From the NCBI GenBank assembly GCA_012839475.1, contig DUNG01000007.1, positions 124,001 to 188,000 on the forward strand: DNA of 64,000 nucleotides, written 5' to 3'. The DNA comes from Petrimonas sp. (lineage in GTDB: Bacteria; Bacteroidota; Bacteroidia; Bacteroidales; Dysgonomonadaceae). The notes under the pieces were generated by a model that saw only the letters and a program-made list of their open reading frames with translations, did not search any database and was not told the DNA's origin. Of the stretch, positions 25,299-34,176 are shown piece by piece (the stretch's first letter is position 1; every line of letters begins with the position of its first letter). The translations under genes and the position numbers were made by a program.

Positions 25299-27785
25299 AT
25301 GGAAAAAAACCTGGTTATCGTTGAGTCGCCCGCGAAAGCGAGGACCATTGAAAAATTTCTCGGGAAAGACTTTCACGTAATGTCTAGCTACGGTCATATA
25401 CGCGACCTGAAGAAAAAAGATTTTAGCATTGATATCGAAAACGATTTCACGCCCATCTACGAGGTTCCGGCTGATAAGAAGAAAGTGGTGGCCGAGCTGA
25501 AGGCGGCCGCCGAGAAAGCCGATACGGTTTGGTTGGCATCGGACGAGGACCGTGAAGGGGAAGCCATCTCGTGGCACCTGTTTGATGCACTGGGGCTGAA
25601 GGAGGAGAATACCAAGCGAATTGTTTTTCACGAGATTACCAAGAATGCCATTCAGGAGGCGGTGAAAAATCCCCGTTCCATTGACCAAAACCTGGTAGAT
25701 GCCCAACAGGCGCGGCGGGTGCTGGACCGTATCGTGGGCTTTGAGCTGTCGCCCGTGCTCTGGAGAAAGATCAAGCCGGCCCTCTCCGCGGGGCGGGTAC
25801 AATCGGTCGCGGTGCGGCTCATCGTGGAGCGGGAGCGGGAGATACAGCAGTTCCAATCGGAAGCCGCTTACCGTATCGTGGCCATCTTCACGAAGGAGGA
25901 GGAGGGACAACGGCACGAGGTTCGGGCGGAATACAATAAGCGGTTAAAAACCAAGGTGGAAGCCATAGCCCTGCTGGAAAGGTTGAAAACCTCCATGTTC
26001 ACCGTGGAGGAGATACATACGCGGCCGGCCAAGAAAGCGCCAGCAGCGCCGTTCACCACCTCTACCCTGCAACAGGAGGCCTCGCGCAAGCTGGGTTTTT
26101 CGGTGGGGCAGACCATGATGGTGGCCCAGCGTCTCTACGAGTCGGGGCAAATCACCTACATGCGTACCGATTCGGTGAACCTGTCGGGCTTGGCCATTGG
26201 CACCGCCAAAAGCGAGATCGTGGAGCAGTACGGTGAGAACTACCATAAGGCACGCCGTTACGCGACCAAGTCGAAAGGTGCTCAGGAAGCGCACGAGGCG
26301 ATACGGCCTACCTACATGAGCCAGCACCAGGTAAGTGGAACGGCTCAGGAGAAACGACTCTACGAGCTAATCTGGAAGCGTACCATCGCCTCTCAGATGG
26401 CAGATGCGGAGCTGGAACGGACGACAGCCCATATCGGAATATCGAATGACGAGGGCAAGTTCGTGGCCAGCGGTGAGGTGATCAAGTTCGACGGTTTCCT
26501 GCGGGTCTACCTGGAGGGAACGGACGATGAGAACGTGGAAAAAGAGGAGGGGGTACTCCCGCCAATCAAAAAGGGAGAGACCTTGGCCATGCAGGAGACA
26601 AGTGCAACGGAGCGATTTACGCAACGTCCCCCAAGATACACGGAAGCCGCGTTGGTACGTAAGATGGAGGAGCTGGGTATAGGTCGCCCCTCCACGTATG
26701 CCCCCACCATCTCCACCATCATCACTCGCGAATACGTGGAGAAAGGGAACATCGAGGGAGTGGAGCGTGCCTATAACGTCCTTGCGCTTAAGAAAGGGGT
26801 GATTAAGGACGTGACCAAGAAGGAGATGGCCGGTGCCGATAAGAACAAGTTGTTCCCCACGGACATCGGTACAGTGGTGAACGATTTTCTGGTGGAATAC
26901 TTTCCATCCATCGTCGATTACAACTTTACTGCCCGGGTTGAGAAGAACTTCGATAAGATTGCCGAAGGAAAAGCCCGGTGGAACGAATCGATAGCCAAAT
27001 TTTACGACCTCTTCCATCCCAAGGTGGAGGAGATTTCCCAGATGCGCACCGAGCATAAGGTAGGTGAACGGGTGTTGGGTACCGATCCCAAGACGGGACG
27101 GCAGGTGTCGGTGAAGATTGGCCGTTACGGCCCCATGGCGCAGATAGGTACGCAGGATGAGGAAGAGAAACCGCTTTTTGCATCGTTACATAAATCACAG
27201 TCAATCGAGACTATTACCCTTGAAGAGACGCTTAAGCTGTTCGAACTGCCCCGCACCGTGGGCGAGTTCCGAGAGAAAGAAGTAGTCATCGGGGTGGGGC
27301 GCTTTGGTCCGTACGTGCGGCACGATGGTAAGTTTGTATCGCTGCCGAAAGGGATGGATCCGCACGAGATCGAACTGGATGAGGCAATCGAGCTGATCGA
27401 GGCGAAAGAGAAGAAAGATCGGGAACGAATTATTCAGACCTTTGACGAGGAGCCCGACCTGCAGGTGCTGAACGGTCGATACGGTCCCTACATCGCGTAT
27501 AAGAAATCGAACTATAAAATTCCGAAGACGGTGGACCCGCATGCACTTACCCTGGAGGAGTGTATGAAGATCATCGAGGAGTCGGGCAAAAGTAAACCGA
27601 CCAAAAGGGCGGCGACAAGGAAGTCCTCCACCGGGAAAACCGCGGCTAAAAAATCTACAGCTGGGAAAACCACCGCTAAAAAAAGCAGTTCCGGTAAAAC
27701 GGCTGCCAAGGGGAAGGCGACTGGGAAAGGAACGACCGGGAAAGGAACGACTGGGAAGATGGCGGCAAAGAAACCCACGAAATAG
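25299..27785 (+). CDS. topA: DNA topoisomerase I (type IA)
   Basis: An 828-residue type IA topoisomerase, relaxing negative supercoils. The Toprim domain opens at LVIVESPAKARTIEKFLG with acidic DEDREGEA (~84-91); the catalytic tyrosine is Tyr287 in ITYMRTDS; IGRPSTYAPTISTI (~465-478) is the other hallmark. Instead of C4 zinc fingers the C-terminal part has Toprim_C repeats (IGRYGPMAQIG, VGRFGPYVRHDG, NGRYGPYIAYK), as usual in Bacteroidetes. The last ~65 residues are a Lys/Ser/Thr tail of GKT-AAKK-type units encoded by short DNA repeats, which should bind DNA non-specifically like a histone tail. Confidence 0.98.
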   Translation: MEKNLVIVESPAKARTIEKFLGKDFHVMSSYGHIRDLKKKDFSIDIENDFTPIYEVPADKKKVVAELKAAAEKADTVWLASDEDREGEAISWHLFDALGLKEENTKRIVFHEITKNAIQEAVKNPRSIDQNLVDAQQARRVLDRIVGFELSPVLWRKIKPALSAGRVQSVAVRLIVEREREIQQFQSEAAYRIVAIFTKEEEGQRHEVRAEYNKRLKTKVEAIALLERLKTSMFTVEEIHTRPAKKAPAAPFTTSTLQQEASRKLGFSVGQTMMVAQRLYESGQITYMRTDSVNLSGLAIGTAKSEIVEQYGENYHKARRYATKSKGAQEAHEAIRPTYMSQHQVSGTAQEKRLYELIWKRTIASQMADAELERTTAHIGISNDEGKFVASGEVIKFDGFLRVYLEGTDDENVEKEEGVLPPIKKGETLAMQETSATERFTQRPPRYTEAALVRKMEELGIGRPSTYAPTISTIITREYVEKGNIEGVERAYNVLALKKGVIKDVTKKEMAGADKNKLFPTDIGTVVNDFLVEYFPSIVDYNFTARVEKNFDKIAEGKARWNESIAKFYDLFHPKVEEISQMRTEHKVGERVLGTDPKTGRQVSVKIGRYGPMAQIGTQDEEEKPLFASLHKSQSIETITLEETLKLFELPRTVGEFREKEVVIGVGRFGPYVRHDGKFVSLPKGMDPHEIELDEAIELIEAKEKKDRERIIQTFDEEPDLQVLNGRYGPYIAYKKSNYKIPKTVDPHALTLEECMKIIEESGKSKPTKRAATRKSSTGKTAAKKSTAGKTTAKKSSSGKTAAKGKATGKGTTGKGTTGKMAAKKPTK

Positions 27786-27842
27786 CTGTTAGCCCTTGTC
27801 GGAGATAGAGGGTCCTGAATTCCTAACTTCCAGTCAGATAAC

Positions 27843-28409
27843 CTAGAAGGGATAATAGAGGAAGAAACCCACGATGCCCGAAAGCACGATGAGGAGGATG
27901 GGATCCACCTTTTTAAACGATGCGATAAACACCGCCGCGAAGATAATCCAGCTTTTGTAGTCAACGAAGTTATGCCTGTTCATCAGCATCAATGCCGCGG
28001 AGGCGATGAGCCCGATAATGGCCGGTTTAAGCACCGATAGGGACGCTCGCATCCAGGGGTTGTTCTTTAAGCGAAAGAACGATGCGGTGACGATCGTCAT
28101 CAGGATAAATGAGGGGATACTCACCGATAGGGTGCAGATGGCGGAGCCCAGGACGGCGTAACCCGGGGAGTAGCCCATGCTTGTGACGGCCGTGTATCCC
28201 ACGTACGTGGCTGAATTGAATGCGATGGGACCCGGTGTGGCTTGCGAGATAGCCACGATATCGGTAAAGTCGCTAATGGACAGCCAGCCGTGTAACTCTA
28301 CCACCTCGTGCTGGATCAGTGGCAACATGGCGTAGCCACCCCCGAAACCGAACAGGCCAATCTTGAGGAACGACAGGAAGAGGGCCAGGTATAGATCAAT
28401 CAACTCCAT
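27843..28409 (-). CDS. chrA: Chromate transporter, short-chain CHR subunit (second of pair)
   Basis: A 188-residue CHR-family membrane protein with the signatures FGFGGGYAMLPLIQHEVV (~20-37) and ATPGPIAFN (~58-66) and five or six hydrophobic segments. Full ChrA has two CHR domains; here each is a separate gene, the two-gene short-chain form whose products work together as a heterodimer. The family exports chromate or imports sulfate-like oxyanions; in Bacteroidota its substrate is untested. The start overlaps the end of the partner gene by 14 nt, indicating translational coupling. Confidence 0.9.
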   Translation of the reverse strand: MELIDLYLALFLSFLKIGLFGFGGGYAMLPLIQHEVVELHGWLSISDFTDIVAISQATPGPIAFNSATYVGYTAVTSMGYSPGYAVLGSAICTLSVSIPSFILMTIVTASFFRLKNNPWMRASLSVLKPAIIGLIASAALMLMNRHNFVDYKSWIIFAAVFIASFKKVDPILLIVLSGIVGFFLYYPF

Positions 28410-28968
28410 CTCTCTTTCCAGTTATTCGTCTCAGGTAGACGAAATGAAGAATACCCAGGAGGATGGCCACTAGCACTATAATGGCCGGTGAGACCTTAAG
28501 GAGCCATACTGATAACGCGACGGCGACGGGAATCCACAGCGTAGAACGCTTCACCCCGGCCGACTTGCCCAAGCCCAGGAGCGGGGCTGCAATAAGGGCT
28601 ACCACCGCCGGGCGGATACCCTTGAACACGCTTTCAACCACGGGATTATCTTTGAACTGGGTGAACACCATGGCGATAAGGAGAATCACGATAAAGGAGG
28701 GGAGGATAATGCCGGCGGCAGTAGAGAGACTTCCTTTGAAGCCCAGCCGCTTGCGGCCCACGAAGACGGCCGTGTTCAACGCGATGGGGCCAGGCATGGA
28801 TTGAGCCAGTGCCAACATATCCATGAACTCATCATCAACCAGCCACCCCTTTTTGCGGACTACCTCTTCACGGATAAGGGGTACCATGGCGTAACCCCCG
28901 CCAAACGTGAAGGCCCCGATTTTAAAAAATATAAGGAAAAGTTCCCAGTAATGTTTTATCCTACCCAT
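28396..28968 (-). CDS. chrA: Chromate transporter, short-chain CHR subunit (first of pair)
   Basis: A 190-residue CHR-family half-transporter with FTFGGGYAMVPLIREEVV (~19-36) and SMPGPIALN (~58-66), followed by hydrophobic segments to the end. It is first in the two-gene operon. Its inverted-topology partner lies directly downstream and overlaps it. The gene is preceded by ~600 bp of non-coding, partly degenerate DNA, and I could not identify a clear promoter there. Confidence 0.9.
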   Translation of the reverse strand: MGRIKHYWELFLIFFKIGAFTFGGGYAMVPLIREEVVRKKGWLVDDEFMDMLALAQSMPGPIALNTAVFVGRKRLGFKGSLSTAAGIILPSFIVILLIAMVFTQFKDNPVVESVFKGIRPAVVALIAAPLLGLGKSAGVKRSTLWIPVAVALSVWLLKVSPAIIVLVAILLGILHFVYLRRITGKRDGVD

Positions 28969-29502
28969 CTACACATGTTTTGGCTAATAACCGTTTCAAT
29001 AGGTTGAACCGTAATGACCTTGAGTTATATTGAAGAGGCTCATTGCCTTAAAGTAATTGACAACTGATAATGAGCTTTAACAACCTTGCCCTTGACTGGT
29101 TTAATGTACCACAAAAAAAGCAGATTGCAAAAGAGGTTATCTGTTTGCCAATCTGCTTTTTATAAGAAGCCGCACCGGTGGAATAAGCCGAAACTCCCTA
29201 TGACAGGATTTGAGTGTCTTGGTACCTCTGTAATCCGCTGTTCCGATAAATCGAAATCCCGAAGGATGCGGCCCGCCATTAATACCAAAAACGTTTCTCG
29301 GTTTCGAAAATGTAATTGATGAGTTTCCCAATCGACCAATGCGGCAATAACTCATTCACTCGCTTTTTCTATTGTCAAAGATAGGGTGTAAAAACGAAAC
29401 GACCAAATAATTCACGCTCTTTTTTGCCCTTAAACCGCTTTTTTTACCGCTAAACGGTCCGTTTTAACGAACCCTTCTTGTCAGCAGGCTGTAACGGGTC
29501 AT
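28969..29502. other. Gene-free region with degenerate coding-like DNA
   Basis: No intact gene. On minus between ~29100 and ~29360, stretches of plausible protein text occur in changing frames, interrupted by stops, for example NELLPHWSIGKLINYIFETE and SAYSTGAASYKKQIGKQ. This resembles a decayed gene or an old mobile element, but I cannot name a family. It ends in the hairpin at 29113-29161. Confidence 0.35.
29113..29161 (-). terminator. 13-bp intrinsic terminator hairpin
   Basis: AAAAAGCAGATTG (29115-29127) and CAATCTGCTTTTT (29149-29161) are exact inverted repeats with a 21-nt loop. On minus the hairpin is followed by a run of seven T, so it would terminate transcription from the degenerate region or read-through from the trpB-like gene, insulating the chromate genes. 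Confidence 0.65.
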
Positions 29503-29533
29503 AAAAAGAAGCCTAACCATGCGGCTAGGCTTC
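29503..29533 (-). terminator. Intrinsic terminator of the TrpB-like gene
   Basis: On minus, GAAGCCTA (29533-29526) pairs with TAGGCTTC (29515-29508), followed by five T. It begins 32 bp after the stop codon at 29565. Confidence 0.8.
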
Positions 29534-29564
29534 CAAGACTACGTGGCAAGGTCTCTTTAGGTTT

Positions 29565-30920
29565 TTATTCTGCCGCGAGAAATTTTTGGATCTCCTCGTC
29601 GCTCACCTCGTGGTCGGTAAGGTCGCCGGCCAGGTACTGGTCGTATGCACTCATATCCACCAGACCATGGCCCGAGAGGTTAAACAGGATGGTTTTGGGT
29701 GTTCCTTCCTCTTTGGCTTTTAGCGCCTCGCGAATGGCCACGGCGATCGCGTGCGTGGACTCCGGTGCTGGAACAATCCCTTCGGTCTGTGCGAAGAGTA
29801 TGCCCGCCTCGAACGATTCCAGTTGTTTCACGCTAACAGCCTCGATGAGATCGTCCTTCAGCAGTTGGCTCACGATGCTCCCGGCACCGTGATAACGCAA
29901 CCCACCCGCGTGGATGTTGGCCGGAGCGAACTTGTGCCCCAGCGTGTACATCGGGATAAGCGGGGTATGACCGGTCTCGTCACCAAAGTCGTACCTGAAT
30001 TCCCCCCGGGTCAGTTTAGGACATGATGCCGGCTCAGCGGCCACGAAACGGCAGTTATTTTTGCCCGCGATTTTGTGGCGCAAGAAGGGGAAGGAGATGC
30101 CCGAGAAGTTAGAGCCTCCCCCGAAGCAGCCGATGACCACGTCGGGATAGACCTCGGCCATCTCCATCTGCTTTTCCGCTTCCAGCCCGATAACGGTTTG
30201 GTGTAGAGACACGTGGTTGAGTACGCTGCCCAGTGCGTACTTGCAGTTTGGTGTCTGTATGGCCAGCTCAATCGCTTCCGAAATGGCGGTACCCAAGCTG
30301 CCTTGGTAGTTAGGCGTATCGGTAATGATTTTACGTCCCGTTTTGGTTGACATGCTGGGCGAGGCGATCACCTGCGCCCCCCAGGTTTGCATGAGTGAGC
30401 GACGGTACGGCTTTTGCTCGTAGCTGATCTTTACCATGTATACGGCCAGTTCTATTCCGAATGTCTTCGCGGCAAAAGCCAACGCGGTACCCCATTGACC
30501 CGCCCCTGTTTCGGTGGTCAGGTTGGTGACTCCCTCAATCTTATTGTAGTAGGCCTGTGGCAATGCCGTGTTAAGCTTGTGAGATCCCACCGGGCTCACG
30601 CTCTCATTCTTGAAGTAGATGCGTGCCGGTGTGTCGAGTGCCCTCTCCAGGTCGGTAGCGCGTACCAGCGGGGTGGGGCGGTATATCTTGTACTTCTCTC
30701 TTACCACTTCGGGGATATCAATCCACGCATCGGTTTGGTTCACTTCCTGGCGGGAGAGCTCTTCGGAAAATATCGGGAAAAGATCCTCCGCCTTGATTGC
30801 TTCTTTTGTCCCCGGGTGGATCATGGGGAGCGGCTTGTTCTTCATCTCGGCCATGATATTGTACCACCGGGTAGGTATATCGGCCTCTGAGAGCAAAAAT
30901 TTCTTTCTTTTATCCATCAT
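29565..30920 (-). CDS. trpB2: Tryptophan synthase beta-like protein, TrpB2 type
   Basis: A 451-residue PLP enzyme of the TrpB2 subfamily, longer than TrpB1 (~395 residues). The PLP lysine is Lys115 in GSHKLNTA, the phosphate-binding loop is CFGGGSNFSG (~243-252), and ETGAGQWGTALA and LNLSGHG-like (LFNLSGHGLVD) motifs are present. It condenses indole with serine, without a TrpA partner in many anaerobes. No trpA or other trp gene lies nearby. Two consecutive ATGs open the frame; either may be used. There is no Trp-rich leader upstream. It has its own terminator, so it appears monocistronic. Confidence 0.92.
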   Translation of the reverse strand: MMDKRKKFLLSEADIPTRWYNIMAEMKNKPLPMIHPGTKEAIKAEDLFPIFSEELSRQEVNQTDAWIDIPEVVREKYKIYRPTPLVRATDLERALDTPARIYFKNESVSPVGSHKLNTALPQAYYNKIEGVTNLTTETGAGQWGTALAFAAKTFGIELAVYMVKISYEQKPYRRSLMQTWGAQVIASPSMSTKTGRKIITDTPNYQGSLGTAISEAIELAIQTPNCKYALGSVLNHVSLHQTVIGLEAEKQMEMAEVYPDVVIGCFGGGSNFSGISFPFLRHKIAGKNNCRFVAAEPASCPKLTRGEFRYDFGDETGHTPLIPMYTLGHKFAPANIHAGGLRYHGAGSIVSQLLKDDLIEAVSVKQLESFEAGILFAQTEGIVPAPESTHAIAVAIREALKAKEEGTPKTILFNLSGHGLVDMSAYDQYLAGDLTDHEVSDEEIQKFLAAE

Positions 30921-30983
30921 AATGTGTTGTTTGAAAAATGTTTCTTGATTTTTTATGGGTAATGTAATTTGAATTCGTTGGGA

Positions 30984-33287
30984 TTACAAGACGCGGGTGA
31001 GCTTCTTTACCTGGATATTTTCTTCCACGATCGCATCGATGACCGCTACCGCCACCATGTTCACGATATCGCGAACCGACGTGTCAACGTCAAGGATGTG
31101 GATGGGTTTGTTTAGCCCCATTTGGATGGGACCGAGGGATTCGCACAAGCCTTTCTCCTTCAGTATCTTGTAGGCGGAGTTAGCTGAGCTGAGGTTCGGG
31201 AATATCAACGTGTTTACCTCTTTCCCCCGTAGCCGGGTGAAGGGGTACTTCTTGTCCCGTAACTCTTTGTTCAACGCGTAGTTTACCTGCATCTCACCGT
31301 CTACTGTTATGTCGGGACACATTTCGTGCAGCCTTTTTACCGCGTTGTGTACGCTGGCAGGACTTCCCACGGAGTCGGCGCCAAAGTTGGAGTAAGAGAT
31401 CATGGCCATTACCGGTTCATGGTTGAAGAACTTCACGGTAAAGTTCGCCAACCGGGCGATGTCAACCAGGGCATCGGTGTCGGGATGCCGATTGAACAAC
31501 GTGTCGGCCAGGAAGAGGATTCCCGTTTTGGTGTTCAGGATATGCATGGCACCGATGTGATCGATACCATCGCGAATCCCGATGACCTCTTTCGCAATGG
31601 TCGTGGCATCGGTGTACTTGCTGAAGACACCGGTAATCATCGCGTCCGCGTCACCGGTTTCTACCATCATCATACCGAAGTAGTTCCTTTCGAACATCTT
31701 CTCCGCCGCCTCGTCGAGCGTCATCCCCTGTCGTTTTCTTTTTTCGGTGAGAATCTTGGCGTAACGTATCCGCCGTTCCTCTTCACGGTCGTGCCTGAGG
31801 TTCACGATTTCCATCCCCTCCAGGCTAATCTGGTTCTCCCTGGCCACCTTCGCGATCTTCTCCTCGTTGCCCAGCAGGATGGGGTTACAGATGCCCTCGG
31901 CCTGTGCCGTTTCGGCCGCCTTGAGCATGTTGAGGTGGTTGGTCTCCGAGAAGACCACCCGCTTGGGATTTTGCCGGGCCATCTCGTAGAGCCGGCGAAT
32001 CAGCTTGTTGTCCAGTCCCATTAGGTCGCGTAACTTATGGTCGTACTCCTCCCAATCTTGGATTGGCTTGCGGGCTACCCCCGACTTCATAGCGGCTTTT
32101 GCCACTGCCGGGGCCACGGAGGTTAAGAGCCTTGGGTCTAGTGGTTTCGGGATTATATAATCTCGGCCGAATCTCAGTTTTTCCAGGCTGTACGCGGCGT
32201 TCACCACGTCGGGCACCGCCTTCTTGGTAAGCTCGGCCAACGCGTATACCGTGGCGATCTTCATCTCCTCGTTGATGCAGGTGGCCTGCACGTCTAAAGC
32301 ACCCCTGAAGATGTAGGGGAATCCCAGCACGTTGTTGATCTGGTTGGGGTAATCGGAGCGACCGGTCGCGAAGATAAGGTCGTCCCTCGTGGCCATCGCC
32401 GTCTCGTACGCTATCTCTGGATCAGGGTTGGCCAGGGCAAATACGATGGGGTCGCTGTTCATGGTTAGCAGCATCTCGGGCGTGAGCACGTTGCCCACGG
32501 AGAGGCCTAAGAACATATCGGCCCCCTTCATCGCCTCCTCAAGTGTGTTAATCGGCCGAGAGGTGGCGAACGGTTTCTTACGGTCGTTCAGGTCGCTCCT
32601 GCGTGTATTGATCACCCCTTTCGAGTCGAGCATCACGATATTCTCGGGTTTCGCTCCCAGCGCGATGTATAGCTTGGTACAGGAGTTGGCCGCCGCGCCC
32701 GCCCCGTTTACCACGATGCGGATATCTTCGATCTTCTTGCCGTTCAGTTCCAGCGCGTTGAGCAGCCCGCATGCTGAGATAATGGCCGTGCCGTGTTGGT
32801 CATCGTGCATGATGGGGATCTCCAGCTCCTCTTTGAGGCGCTCTTCAATCTCGAAGCATTCCGGTGCCTTGATATCCTCCAGGTTGATGCCCCCGAAGGT
32901 GGGTGCAATCGCTTTCACCACCTCGATGAATCTGTCCGGATCCTTCTCATCGATCTCGATATCGAAGATGTCAATACCGGCGAATATTTTGAAAAGCAGC
33001 CCTTTGCCCTCCATAACCGGCTTACTGGCAACGGGACCGATATCGCCCAACCCCAGTACGGCGGTACCGTTGCTTATCACCGCTACCAGGTTGCCTTTCA
33101 ACGTGTAATCATAGGCCTTCCCTGAATCCTCCTTAATGGCTAAGCAGGGCTCGGCTACACCAGGAGAGTAGGCAAGAGAGAGGTCTCTTTGCGAGCTGTA
33201 GGGTTTAGTGGGTACTACCTCTATTTTACCGGGACGGCCTTGCGAGTGGTACGCGAGGGCAGCATCACGCAGTTTGTCTTTTGTCAT
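30984..33287 (-). CDS. maeB: NADP-dependent malic enzyme with phosphotransacetylase-like domain
   Basis: A 767-residue MaeB-type fusion. The N-terminal ~430 residues are malic enzyme: SLAYSPGVAEPC (~35-46), the catalytic and metal-binding region around HDDQHGTA (~160-167) and the NAD(P)-binding VVNGAGAAA (~191-199). The C-terminal ~320 residues are phosphate acetyltransferase-like and in characterised MaeB serve acetyl-CoA allosteric control. The enzyme converts malate to pyruvate and CO2 with NADPH formation in the cytosol. Length is typical. A TAATTTTG box lies ~40 bp upstream. Confidence 0.96.
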   Translation of the reverse strand: MTKDKLRDAALAYHSQGRPGKIEVVPTKPYSSQRDLSLAYSPGVAEPCLAIKEDSGKAYDYTLKGNLVAVISNGTAVLGLGDIGPVASKPVMEGKGLLFKIFAGIDIFDIEIDEKDPDRFIEVVKAIAPTFGGINLEDIKAPECFEIEERLKEELEIPIMHDDQHGTAIISACGLLNALELNGKKIEDIRIVVNGAGAAANSCTKLYIALGAKPENIVMLDSKGVINTRRSDLNDRKKPFATSRPINTLEEAMKGADMFLGLSVGNVLTPEMLLTMNSDPIVFALANPDPEIAYETAMATRDDLIFATGRSDYPNQINNVLGFPYIFRGALDVQATCINEEMKIATVYALAELTKKAVPDVVNAAYSLEKLRFGRDYIIPKPLDPRLLTSVAPAVAKAAMKSGVARKPIQDWEEYDHKLRDLMGLDNKLIRRLYEMARQNPKRVVFSETNHLNMLKAAETAQAEGICNPILLGNEEKIAKVARENQISLEGMEIVNLRHDREEERRIRYAKILTEKRKRQGMTLDEAAEKMFERNYFGMMMVETGDADAMITGVFSKYTDATTIAKEVIGIRDGIDHIGAMHILNTKTGILFLADTLFNRHPDTDALVDIARLANFTVKFFNHEPVMAMISYSNFGADSVGSPASVHNAVKRLHEMCPDITVDGEMQVNYALNKELRDKKYPFTRLRGKEVNTLIFPNLSSANSAYKILKEKGLCESLGPIQMGLNKPIHILDVDTSVRDIVNMVAVAVIDAIVEENIQVKKLTRVL

Positions 33288-33324
33288 TTTGATCGAATTC
33301 GTCAGATAGAACCAATAGTTTGTG

Positions 33325-33332
33325 CAAAATTA
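33325..33332 (-). promoter_or_regulatory. Candidate -7 box of maeB
   Basis: On minus this reads TAATTTTG, consistent with TAnnTTTG, 38 bp upstream of the maeB start. No convincing -33 box is visible. Confidence 0.35.
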
Positions 33333-33390
33333 TAAAATATTCCCGACAGATTATAATGTACATGAGCAAACGTTCCTTAATAAACATTAG

Positions 33391-33456
33391 ATGATTTCTT
33401 CTTCCGACATAATTCAAGTGAACTTATCCTTTGCTCGTTCAGTTAATCGAAATAAG
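33391..33456 (+). repeat. Degenerate type I palindromic element, copy F
   Basis: The layout of the type I element is kept: ATTTC (33394-33398) with GAAAT (33449-33453), inner AAGT (33416-33419) with ACTT (33422-33425), and the CGACATAATT, TTTGCTC and TTAAT spacers at matching distances. The middle helix has decayed. It lies between the divergent maeB and tetR genes. Confidence 0.5.
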
Positions 33457-33507
33457 AGACACGACACATCTTATCTTGTAAAGTATGTTAATACTTTGAA
33501 AACCGTA

Positions 33508-33538
33508 TTGGGTTTTTAAGTTTTCTATATTACCTTCG
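33508..33538 (+). promoter_or_regulatory. Promoter of the tetR-RND operon
   Basis: TTG (33508-33510), 20 nt, TACCTTCG (33531-33538), one mismatch to TAnnTTTG. The start codon is 21 bp further on, so the leader is very short. Confidence 0.5.
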
Positions 33539-33558
33539 CAGCTTCTTACGGACAAGTT

Positions 33559-34176
33559 ATGGAAACAAAAGAGCGAATCATACGAAAAGCCTCGGAGCTT
33601 TTTTGCCAATATGGCATCAGAAGCGTTTCGATGGATGAGTTGGCTTCCTCTTTGAATATATCCAAACGCACTATTTACGAGACATTTAAGGATAAGGAGG
33701 ATATCCTTTTATCGGTTATTTCCGCGAAGAAAACCCAGCGCAAGGCCGATTTTGAGTCGTTGGTTTCCCAGACGACTAACGTGATAGAGGTGTTCCTCGC
33801 GATTATCGAGATTCATCAAACGATTCCGATGTGTTGTGACAGATTTTACGACGACATTCACCGTTATTACCCAAGTGTATCCCGATTTATCCATGATGTG
33901 AACAGGGAGAATAACCGGAAACTGCGCTCATTTCTCAAGAGTGGTATTAAACAGGGGTACGTGCGTGACGACCTGAATGTAAAGGTAGCCGCTTTTCTCG
34001 TGGAGGAGAGCACGTTTACCCACGCCTATGCCAATCAGCGGAAAAGGCCGAAGTTCTCCTACCACGAGCTGTTTTACACGATGATGATCAACTTTTTGCG
34101 GGGTATCTCTACTGCTAAAGGGATCGAGATAATAGATGAGTACTTGGCAAAGAAAAGGAACAAAATAAATAAGTAA
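33559..34176 (+). CDS. TetR/AcrR-family regulator of the RND pump operon
   Basis: A 205-residue TetR-type repressor. The N-terminal helix-turn-helix reads SMDELASSLNISKRTIYETF (~24-43), followed by the ligand-binding helical domain. It opens an operon with tolC-, adaptor- and pump-type genes and its TAA overlaps the next ATG by one base, so it is cotranscribed with the pump and probably represses its own promoter until an effector binds. No clear operator palindrome was found at the promoter. Confidence 0.92.
   Translation: METKERIIRKASELFCQYGIRSVSMDELASSLNISKRTIYETFKDKEDILLSVISAKKTQRKADFESLVSQTTNVIEVFLAIIEIHQTIPMCCDRFYDDIHRYYPSVSRFIHDVNRENNRKLRSFLKSGIKQGYVRDDLNVKVAAFLVEESTFTHAYANQRKRPKFSYHELFYTMMINFLRGISTAKGIEIIDEYLAKKRNKINK

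Noticed and set aside
27786..27842. Terminator between topA and the convergent chromate genes
   Set aside because: I found no stem-loop with a T run on either strand in this gap.
29137..29355. Minus-strand 72-codon open frame in the degenerate tract
   Set aside because: It has no recognisable domain, no promoter, and a different frame gives equally good protein-like text.
30921..30983. Trp attenuator before the TrpB2 gene
   Set aside because: There is no short frame with Trp codons and no terminator hairpin in the leader.
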